DNA of 64,000 bases from Verrucomicrobiota bacterium (lineage in GTDB: Bacteria > Verrucomicrobiota > Verrucomicrobiia > CAIQCK01): NCBI GenBank assembly GCA_026397915.1, contig JAPLTX010000024.1, positions 1-64,000 on the forward strand, read 5' to 3'. Shown in pieces: positions 41,859-49,800 of the stretch. The first letter of the stretch is position 1. Every line of letters begins with the position of its first letter. Both the position numbers and the translations under genes were made by a program. The notes beneath the pieces are model-generated. The model saw only the letters and a program-made list of their open reading frames with translations. It did not search any database and had not been told where the DNA came from.

Positions 41859-42032
41859 TTACGGATACTGCGACGACAGGAGACTCAGCACGCGATACTC
41901 ATGTTCCAGGTAGGAATTCAGGAAGATCGCGAGGATGCCGAAGAACAACAACGTCACCCCGGCGACCAAGACGAACTCGGTCATCACTTGGCCACTTTGC
42001 CGCCGAATCCCGCTTTGCACTCGCGTCGTCAT
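41859..42032 (-). CDS. Micro-pilin: 57-residue Flp/TadE-like prepilin
   Basis: The product has 57 residues and is easily missed by length cut-offs. The leader MTTRVQSGIRRQSG precedes QVMTEFVLVAGVTLLFFGIL, the same Gly / Gln-x-Met-Thr-Glu processing pattern as the Flp pilin next to it but with Phe instead of Tyr. A short tail (NSYLEHEYRVLSLLSSQYP) completes it. AAAGGTG lies about a dozen bases upstream. It is the first gene of the Tad operon, 83 bp upstream of flp, and may be a minor pilin or assembly initiator. The 154-bp gap to the divergent rhomboid-like gene must hold the operon promoter. Confidence 0.82.
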   Translation of the reverse strand: MTTRVQSGIRRQSGQVMTEFVLVAGVTLLFFGILAIFLNSYLEHEYRVLSLLSSQYP

Positions 42033-42186
42033 CGCTACTTTTTTACACCTTTTCTCGCCCCCAACCGGAACCTAACCTACCAACCGACACCTTCTTCCGC
42101 AACTTCTTTCTGCCCAAACCCCACTCAGCAACGATTTTGAGTTTGGATTCCGCAAGGGCGGGACGTTAGGGTGACGGTCGCAAGCA
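42033..42186. promoter_or_regulatory. Divergent promoter region, Tad operon / rhomboid-like gene
   Basis: This 154-bp gap separates the first pilin gene (minus) from the rhomboid-like gene (plus). Short GGTT/AGGTT repeats occur on the minus strand around 42070-42090. I found no convincing sigma-70 or sigma-54 hexamers. Confidence 0.3.
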
Positions 42187-42978
42187 ATGAACTGGCTCGA
42201 CAAACTCGAACGAAGCTTCGGCCACATCGCCGTGCCGGGGCTGGTGCGGATTATCGTTGTGCTCAATGTCGTGGTGTTCGTCCTGCTGCGCTTCAATGGC
42301 GATTGGGTTCATGCGCTGGTGCTCGATCCGGAGCGCGTCATGCACGGCGAGGTCTGGCGGCTCGTCACCTATCTCTTCCTTCCGCCGACGACGGACGCGA
42401 TCTTCCTGCTGTTCGCGCTCTATTTCCTTTGGATCATGGGCGACGGCCTCGAACAGGAATGGGGCGCGTTCCGGCTGAATATCTTCTACCTCTGCGGCAT
42501 GATCGCCACAACGGTGGTGGCGTTCTTCATCACGCGCAGCTCTGTTACCAACGCGTTCCTGAACCTCTCGATCTTCCTCGCGTTTGCCACCGTCTTGCCC
42601 GACTTCGAGGTGCTGCTGTTTTTCATCCTGCCGGTGAAGGTAAAGTGGCTTGGCCTGCTCTCTGCGGCGTTTATCGGCGTGGTGGTGATGTTCGCGTCTT
42701 ATCCAGCGAACCTTGTGCCGATTGTTTCGCTCGGCAACTACCTCTTGTTCTTCGGCCCGCAGTTGTTCCGAACCGCGATGACCAACCGCGAAGACATGCG
42801 CAGACGCGCCCGGTTCGAAGCCGCGAGCCTCGACAACGGCTCGGAGGCATGGCATCGCTGTGTCATCTGCGGCAAAACCGAACTGGATGATCCGGAACTG
42901 GAGTTCCGCATTGCCGAGGACGACCGGGAATACTGCGCGGCGCACCTTGACCAAGCGCTTGCGAAGAAGAACGATTGA
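42187..42978 (+). CDS. Rhomboid-fold membrane protein lacking the catalytic serine, with C-terminal zinc ribbon
   Basis: The product has 263 residues. HGEVWRLVTYLFLPPTTDAI and LFALYFLWIMGDGLEQEWGA match rhomboid helices L1-TM3. Where active proteases carry GxSG, this protein has NLSIFLAFATVLPDFEVLLF, and the catalytic His of the last helix is also missing. It is therefore a pseudoprotease, perhaps a chaperone or trafficking factor of the membrane. The last 50 residues form a CxxC...C-type zinc ribbon (HRCVICGKTELDD, YCAAHLD). The MFS gene starts at or just after its stop. Confidence 0.82.
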   Translation: MNWLDKLERSFGHIAVPGLVRIIVVLNVVVFVLLRFNGDWVHALVLDPERVMHGEVWRLVTYLFLPPTTDAIFLLFALYFLWIMGDGLEQEWGAFRLNIFYLCGMIATTVVAFFITRSSVTNAFLNLSIFLAFATVLPDFEVLLFFILPVKVKWLGLLSAAFIGVVVMFASYPANLVPIVSLGNYLLFFGPQLFRTAMTNREDMRRRARFEAASLDNGSEAWHRCVICGKTELDDPELEFRIAEDDREYCAAHLDQALAKKND

Positions 42979-42992
42979 CCGCCCCGCCCCAC

Positions 42993-44300
42993 ATGCAAAT
43001 CGCATCGCCACCCAATCCCGCGCCAACACACGCGCGGCAGTGGGTCATCTTCTTCGCGGTGTCGCTGGCGGTGGTGACCTATGTGGACCGCGCGTGCATC
43101 TGGCAGGCGGCCGGCGACATCCAGCGCGACCTCGGCTTCAACAAAGAGGACATGAGCCTGATCTTCGCGGCGTTCTCGCTGGCCTACGGGCTATTCGAGA
43201 TTCCCGGCGGATGGATGGGTGATCGGTTCGGGCCGCGCACGACGCTGATGCGGGTGGTGTTGATGTGGTCGCTCTTCACGGCGGCCACCGGATGGGCTTG
43301 GAACTGGATGTCCATGGCGGTTTGCCGGTTTTTCTTCGGCGCGGGCGAGGCGGGCTGTTTTCCGAACCTGACGAAGGTCTTCTCGATCTGGCTGCCGAAG
43401 TCCGAGCGGGTGCGGGCGCAAGGGATCATGTGGCTGAGCGCGCGCTGGGGCGGGGCGTTCACACCGTTGTTGGTGGTGTGGGTCTTGAGCTTCGCGAACT
43501 GGCGCGTGGCCTTCATGTTGTTCGGCACACTGGGAATCGTCTGGGCCGTTTTCTTCTACCGTTGGTTCCGCGACGACCCGCGAGTCCATCCGTCCGTGAA
43601 TCCCGCCGAGCTGGCGCTGCTCGAAAGCGCCACCCACAACGCCGTCGGCCACGGCGACGTGCCCTGGCGGCGGTTCATGGGCAGCGGCGCGGTGTGGCTG
43701 CTCTGGCTGCAATACTTCTGCATCAACTACGCGTGGTATTCCTATATCAGTTGGTTGCCAACGTTCTTGCGCGAAACCAGCGGCGTGGCGTTGACCGAGG
43801 AATGGCGCGCGATACTGGCGGGACTGCCGCTGTTTTTCGGCGGCCTCGGCTCGTTGTTCACCGGCGTGGTGTCGGCGCGGCTGGCGTTGTGGTTCGGCAG
43901 CACGGCGCAAACACGACGCGTGCTCGGCTGCGTCGGGTTTGCGGGCGCGGCGGCGATGCTGGGCATCTCCACGCAGGCCACCAACCCGCTGATGGCAATG
44001 GTGCTGGTCGGGCTGGCCGCATTTGCCAACGACCTGAGCATGCCCGGCTCGTGGGCGGCGTGCATGGACATCGGCGGCCGTTACGCTGGCTCGCTGTCGG
44101 GCAGCATGAACATGGTCGGCCAGATCGGCTCGGCCCTCGGCCCAGTGGCGGTGGCGCAGGTGCTGAAGTTCAGCGGCAACAACTGGGCACTGACGTTTTG
44201 GATGGCGGCGGCGGTCTATGTCATCGGCGCTGTTTGCTGGCTGTTCATTGACCCCGTGACATCGCTGGACGGGAAAGAGCCGGCGAAGAAGGCTGTGTAA
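42993..44300 (+). CDS. MFS transporter, anion:cation symporter-like (hexuronate/glucarate type)
   Basis: The product has 435 residues from the ATG at 42993; a TTG at 42975 overlaps the rhomboid stop, has GAAGAAG upstream, and is an alternative. Twelve hydrophobic helices are evident. The ACS-family pattern includes VVTYVDRACIWQAAGDIQRD, GLFEIPGGWMGDRFGPRTTL (the cytoplasmic loop 2-3 motif) and FFGAGEAGCFPNLTKVFSIW. Such carriers bring in sugar acids with protons or sodium. That fits a lifestyle on plant or algal glycans, but the substrate is unproven. Confidence 0.87.
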   Translation: MQIASPPNPAPTHARQWVIFFAVSLAVVTYVDRACIWQAAGDIQRDLGFNKEDMSLIFAAFSLAYGLFEIPGGWMGDRFGPRTTLMRVVLMWSLFTAATGWAWNWMSMAVCRFFFGAGEAGCFPNLTKVFSIWLPKSERVRAQGIMWLSARWGGAFTPLLVVWVLSFANWRVAFMLFGTLGIVWAVFFYRWFRDDPRVHPSVNPAELALLESATHNAVGHGDVPWRRFMGSGAVWLLWLQYFCINYAWYSYISWLPTFLRETSGVALTEEWRAILAGLPLFFGGLGSLFTGVVSARLALWFGSTAQTRRVLGCVGFAGAAAMLGISTQATNPLMAMVLVGLAAFANDLSMPGSWAACMDIGGRYAGSLSGSMNMVGQIGSALGPVAVAQVLKFSGNNWALTFWMAAAVYVIGAVCWLFIDPVTSLDGKEPAKKAV

Positions 44301-44390
44301 CGATTTCTCCAAACTCTAAACGCTTTTCAATTTCGCCCGGTTCGCTACACTGCGCTGTTGTCCGCCGACGACATGTTTGAACTGAATGCT

Positions 44391-45671
44391 ATGAAGACAC
44401 GCCACGGTTTGCTGCTTTCGCTTTTGGTTTCCCTCGCCTTTGCCTTGCCCGGCTCCGCGCAAGAATGGACGCGGTTCCGCGGGCCGAACGGAACGGGGAT
44501 CAGCCACTGCAAGACAATCCCGACGAAGTGGACGGAGAAGGATTTCCGCTGGAAGATCGAACTGCCGGGCAAGGGACACTCGTCGCCGGTGGTGTGGGGC
44601 GATCGCGTGTTCATCACGAGCGCGGAGCATGTCGCGCCGGGCGGGTTTTACATCCTCTGCTTCAACGCCGGCAACGGCAGCAAGCTTTGGCAGCGCGACT
44701 TCCCGCTGGCGCCATTCCAAAAGAACGCGCTCAACAGTTTCGCCTCGGCGACGCCGTCGGTGGACGCGGAACGGGTCTATGTCAGTTGGGGCACTCCGGA
44801 GCACTTCATGCTGGCGGCGTTCGACCACGCCGGCAAGACGGTCTGGGAGCGCGACCTCGGCCCGTTCGTCAGCCAGCACGGCCCTGCCGTGTCGCCGGTG
44901 CTTTACGATGGCCGCATCATTCTCGGCAACGAGCAGGACGGCGTTAGTTTCCTGATCGCCGTGGACGCCAAGACCGGCAAGACACTCTGGCAGACGCCGC
45001 GCAAAGGCGGCGACCAGATGACGGCCTACTCGGTGCCGTGCATGTTTCATCCAAGAAGTGGCAAGCCCTTTCTGGTGTTCAACAGCCGGACCCACGGCAT
45101 CTCCGGCCTTGATCCTGCCACAGGCGTGGTGCTGTGGGAATTCCCGGCGCTCAGCGCGCGCAGCGTCAGTTCGTCATTCATTTCCGAGGCGGCGGGGCTG
45201 GTTTTCGGCACGTGCGGCGGCGGTGGTGTCGGCGCCTACGTTGCCGCGATTCGCCCCGGCGACCCGGCCAAGGGCGCGAAGGCGGAGGAAGCTTACCGTA
45301 TCAAAAAACCCGCGTCGCCCTACGTGCCGACGAGCCTAGTAGTCGGCGATGTGGCATATCTCTGGACCGACCAGGGCCTCATCTCGTGCATCACGGCCGC
45401 CACTGGCGAGGTCCGCTGGCAGCAACGCACCAAGCCCGACGCCGCCACCAAAGAAGGTTTCTTCGCCTCCCCAATTTGGGTGGACGGCCGCGTGTTCAAC
45501 GTCTCGCGCGACGGCGAGGTGGTCGTGATCGAGGCCTCGCCCGACCACTTCAAGGAACTGTTCCGTTTCCCGCTGGGCGAGACTGCCCACGCCACGCCGG
45601 CGGTTTCCGGCGGCCGGATGTTCCTGCGGACGGAGTCGCATCTGTTCTGCCTCGGTGGAGAGAAGCGCTGA
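44391..45671 (+). CDS. Secreted PQQ-binding-like beta-propeller protein
   Basis: The product has 426 residues. A signal peptide (MKTRHGLLLSLLVSLAFALP) is followed by propeller blades with the tryptophan-docking pattern: GNGSKLWQRDFPLAP, HAGKTVWERDLGPF, KTGKTLWQTPRKGG, ATGVVLWEFPALS and TGEVRWQQRT. No PQQ-dependent dehydrogenase catalytic residues are evident, so it is more likely a binding or scaffold protein than an enzyme. ATGs at 44373 and 44391 are possible; the latter gives the signal peptide. The ThuA-like gene follows after 34 bp. Confidence 0.82.
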   Translation: MKTRHGLLLSLLVSLAFALPGSAQEWTRFRGPNGTGISHCKTIPTKWTEKDFRWKIELPGKGHSSPVVWGDRVFITSAEHVAPGGFYILCFNAGNGSKLWQRDFPLAPFQKNALNSFASATPSVDAERVYVSWGTPEHFMLAAFDHAGKTVWERDLGPFVSQHGPAVSPVLYDGRIILGNEQDGVSFLIAVDAKTGKTLWQTPRKGGDQMTAYSVPCMFHPRSGKPFLVFNSRTHGISGLDPATGVVLWEFPALSARSVSSSFISEAAGLVFGTCGGGGVGAYVAAIRPGDPAKGAKAEEAYRIKKPASPYVPTSLVVGDVAYLWTDQGLISCITAATGEVRWQQRTKPDAATKEGFFASPIWVDGRVFNVSRDGEVVVIEASPDHFKELFRFPLGETAHATPAVSGGRMFLRTESHLFCLGGEKR

Positions 45672-45705
45672 GCGGCAAGTTGATTTCAAACGAAAGGAAA
45701 GAATC

Positions 45706-46722
45706 ATGAAACTCGTGACCCTGTTGATGACTATGTTGGGTATCACTGTCGCTGCGGCGGCGGCGAATGGCGTCGTTTACGAAGGCAAGGACGGCCCCGG
45801 CAAGGGCAAGCATATCGTCCTGCTCTCCGGCGACGAGGAATACCGCTCCGAGGAGGTCATGACCCAGCTCGGTCGCATCCTCGCCGTGCGCCACGGCTTC
45901 AAATGCACCGTGCTCTACGCCATCAATCCGCAGAGCGGTGAGATTGACCCGCTCACCAAGAACAGCATCCCCGGCATCGAAGCGCTCGACAACGCCGACA
46001 TGTGCGTGATGTTCCTGCGTTTCCGCGAACTGCCCGATGAGCAGATGAAACACTTCGTGGACTTCCTCAACTCCGGCAAGCCGATCCTCGGCCTGCGCAC
46101 CTCCACGCACGCGTTCGCCTACGGCAAGGACAGCAAGAGCGCCTACGCGAAGTTCGATTGGAAGAACAAGGACTGGCCCGGCGGTTTCGGCCGGCAGGTG
46201 CTCGGCGAAACGTGGGTGGCGCATCACGGCTGGCACGCCCACGAAGCCACGCTCGGCGTCGTCGAGCCGTCGGCGAAGGACCATCCCATCCTGCGTGGCG
46301 TGACGCAGGTGTTCGGGCCGACCGACGTTTACACCGCCAACCCGCCCGCCGACTGCACGGTTCTCATGCGCGGCCAGGTGCTCACCGGTATGAACCCGAA
46401 CGATCCGCCGGTCGTCGGCAAACAGAAGCCGACGGACAAATACGAGAAGAACAACCCAATGCAACCGTTGGTCTGGGTGCGCAGCTACACGGGCGAGGCG
46501 GGCAAGACCTCAAAGATCGTCACCACCACGATGGGTTGCGCGACAGACCTCCAGAGCGAGGGTTTCCGCCGCGTCTTGATCAACGCCTGCTACTGGGCGC
46601 TCGGCCTCGAAGAGAAAATCTCCGCCAACAGCAACGTGGACATCGTCGGCAGATACCAACCGAACTTCGGCTTCGGCAAATTCGTCAAGGGCATGAAGCC
46701 CGCCGACCTTCAGTTGAAGTAG
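45706..46722 (+). CDS. Exported ThuA-like domain protein (second copy)
   Basis: The product has 338 residues. AAAGGAAAG precedes the ATG at 45706, which starts a signal peptide ending near AAAAANG. HIVLLSGDEEYRSEEVMTQL, CVMFLRFRELPDEQMKHFVD, ILGLRTSTHAFAYGKDSKSA and WVAHHGWHAHEATLGVVEPS show the ThuA amidotransferase-like fold in a longer form than the copy at 2281. It probably acts on a sugar or sugar lactone outside the cytoplasm. Co-transcribed with the PQQ-type propeller gene. The stop lies eight bases before the direct repeat at 46730. Confidence 0.83.
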   Translation: MKLVTLLMTMLGITVAAAAANGVVYEGKDGPGKGKHIVLLSGDEEYRSEEVMTQLGRILAVRHGFKCTVLYAINPQSGEIDPLTKNSIPGIEALDNADMCVMFLRFRELPDEQMKHFVDFLNSGKPILGLRTSTHAFAYGKDSKSAYAKFDWKNKDWPGGFGRQVLGETWVAHHGWHAHEATLGVVEPSAKDHPILRGVTQVFGPTDVYTANPPADCTVLMRGQVLTGMNPNDPPVVGKQKPTDKYEKNNPMQPLVWVRSYTGEAGKTSKIVTTTMGCATDLQSEGFRRVLINACYWALGLEEKISANSNVDIVGRYQPNFGFGKFVKGMKPADLQLK

Positions 46723-46729
46723 CGGTCGT

Positions 46730-46754
46730 CGCTCAAACCAGCGGCAACTGCTCG
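46730..46754. repeat. Left copy of a 25-bp direct repeat flanking the STAND-methyltransferase segment
   Basis: This segment matches 52953-52977 at 23 of 25 bases in the same orientation. The right copy is the 3' end of the DUF72 gene including its stop; this copy encodes the same EQLPLV-stop on the minus strand but is not joined to a DUF72 reading frame. Together they look like left and right attachment-type duplications around 6.2 kb. The remaining bases to 46836 show no gene. Confidence 0.6.
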
Positions 46755-46836
46755 GGCAGATGCAGGAACACAGAGTGCATCTGATGGTCCCGTTCCGCGC
46801 GCGTGCCGTGACAGGAGATCGCTTTCCCTCTTTCCT

Positions 46837-49800
46837 CTATCCCAACTCCACGAAGAACGGGTTGAACTCCAGCGTGCGGGCGCAGTGGTGGCAGGCGGAG
46901 AGCAGGCGCGGGTCGGCGAAGGCGGCGGCGGGCAGGTCGAGGCAGGGAGACTGCGTGGGGGCAAGATGCGCGCTGAGCGCGGTGATGGCGGCGGTGATGT
47001 TGGCGGACGGAGCGAACTCTGTGCCGCAAACGGGACAACGGGCGGCGTAATGCGTAGAATCCGGCGAGGTGAGCTGCTGCAACCGTTGGACGGTCAGAAT
47101 GGCGGCACCGAGGGGGACGTTTCGCAGTTCCAGAAACAACACTTCACCCAAAGAAGTCCCAGCTACCACCATCTCCGATCCGCCAGTTGCCGTGCGCCAG
47201 ATCGGCCCTGTCGCGGAAAACACGCTGACACATTGGCCGCTTTCCAGATTCCACACCCGTAGAGTATTGTCCGAACTCCCCGAGACCGCGCGCCGTCCGT
47301 CTGGTGTCACGCCCACGCTACTGACATACGCGCTGTGGCCTTCCAGCGTGCGTAGGCATTGCCCACTCTCCAAGTCCCACACCCGAAGGGTGTGGTCAGA
47401 ACTCCCCGACACTGCACGCCGTCCGTCTGGGGTCACGTTCACGCGACTAACCCCCTCGCTGTGGCCTTCCAGCGTGCGTAGGCATTGCCCGCTCTCCAAG
47501 ACCCACACCCGAAGCGTGTGGTCAAAACTCCCCGACACCGCACGTCGTCCGTCCGGTGTCACACGCACGCTACTGACATACGCGCTGTGGCCTTCGAGAG
47601 TGCGCACACATTGCCCGTTCTCTAGATTCCACACCCGCAGCGTTTTGTCCTGACTCCCTGACACTGCACGCCGGCCATTCGGCGTCACGCTCACGCTATT
47701 GACCCAGTCGCTATGGCCTTCCAGCGTGCGCAGGCATTGGCCGCTTTCCAAGTCCCACACCCGCAGCGTATGGTCACGGTGACTCCCAAAACTGCCAGTT
47801 CCCGACACTGCGTGCCGTCCGTCCGGTGTCACACGCACGCTACTGACATACGCGCTGTGGCCTTCGAGAGTGCGCACACATTGCCCGTTCTCTAGATTCC
47901 ACACCCGTAGCGTTTGGTCATCACTCCCCGACACCGCACGCCGTCCATCCGGTGTCATGGCAATGCTCTGAACACGCGAGCTGTGACCTTCCAGCGTGCG
48001 CAGACATTGCCCGCTCCGCAAGTCCCACACCCGTGGCGTGTGGTCATCACTCACCGACACTGCACGCCGTCCGTCTGGTGTCACGCTCACGCTATTAACC
48101 CGGCCGCTGTGGCCTTCGGTAGTGCGCAGGCACCGTCTACTTTCCAGATCCCAAACCCGTAGCGTATGACCTCTACTCCCCGACACCGCGTGCCGTCCGT
48201 CCGGCGTCACGCTCACGCTATTGACCCAGTCGCTATGGCCTTCCAGCGTGCGTAGGCATCGCCCGCTCTCCAGATCCCACACTCTTAGCGTATTATCATT
48301 CCCTCCCGACACCGCGCGCTGCCCGTCCGGTGTTACGCTTACGCTGTTCCAAGAGCAGTGACCTTCCAGCGTGCGCAGGCATTGCCCACTCTCCAAGTCC
48401 CACACCCGCATCGTGTGGTCAGGCCAAATACTCCCCGACACCGCGCGCTGCCCGTCCGGTGTCATGCTCACGCTCCTGACATACGCGCTGTGGCCTACCC
48501 TCTCCAGATCCCACACCCGTAGCGTCTTGTCTTCATTCCCTGATACCGCGCGCCGTCCGTCCGGTGTCACGCTTACGCTCAAGACCCCGCCGCTGTGGCC
48601 TTCCAATGTGCGCAGGCATTGTCCGCTCTCCAGATCCCACACCCGTAGCGTTTTGTCACTACTCCCCGACACCGCACGCCGTCCGTCCGGTGTTACGCTT
48701 ACGCTCAAGACTATAGCGCTGTGGCCTTCCAGCGTGCGCAGGCATTGTCCGCTCTCCAGATCCCACACCCGAAGCGTTTTATCCCAACTCCCTGACACGG
48801 CACGCCGTCCGTCCGGTGTTACGCTTACTCTCAAGACTATAGCGCTGTGACCTTCCAGCGTGCGCAAGCATTGCCCGCTCTCCAGATCCCACACCCGAAG
48901 CGTTTTGTCACTACTCCCCGACACCGCACGCCGTCCGTCCGATGTCACGCTTACGTTCAAGCCCCCGCCGCTGTGGCCTTCCAAGGTGCGGAGCAGGGCG
49001 TGCTTGGGATTGGCCAGCGAGTCCGGCGGCCAGCGCCGCAGCAGATGCGGTGCGCTCAGCGCGGTCAGCAACGGCACGGCGGCGTCATGCACCGCGCCGG
49101 CTGGCTCGGTGTTGAAGGCGTGTTGGACGACAAAGCCGGGCCGTTGGCCGTGTTCGAGCAGCAGATAGCATTGCCCGCTGACGAAACCCGCGAACGCCTC
49201 CAACCGGTCGCACCGCGTGGGATGTTCGATGATGCGGCGGCATTCTGCTTGAATTTCATCATCGGTCCACATCCGACAGGAAGGAACAGGGGCCGGCAGT
49301 TCAGGCTCCGGCTCTGAAACCTGTTCACCGCGTGCCTGCCGGTCCCGGCGCGTGCTCCACTCCTGCGCGTAGGCGATCAACTCGTCAGTCCATCGCTTTG
49401 TTCGCGCCTCGCGTTCACCCTCCTCGCGTAGCTTAAGCTGGTTCTCCGGAAGGCTGGACAGCGCCATCTGATAATCCGGCTGCAACTCCAAGACTTGATC
49501 CGCCCGACACTTTGCCTCGACGAAACACATGTCGCACAGCGTTGCTGCTACCGGATCCCATACTTCGGGACGTTGGTGATCAGGGTCGCTGTTTTCAGCC
49601 GACTGGAAGAGGTGCCACGGAAGCTCCGAGGTCTTCCGCGCGTCGGGTGGATCGCTTAAGGTCGCTTCCGCGCCGGGTGTCGAGGGCAGCGTCCACGGAT
49701 GCCGCGAGAAGACCGATGCCAGATGCGTGTGCCTGTCTCTGCGATCGGTTCGCTCAAGGAGAAACTCAACCTCCACCGCCTCGCGAAAACTTCGGTGGTA

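Noticed and set aside
47230..48993. Regular repeats that could suggest a CRISPR array
   Set aside because: Units are 126 bp, in frame, and encode WD40 blades without spacer-like unique segments of constant length.
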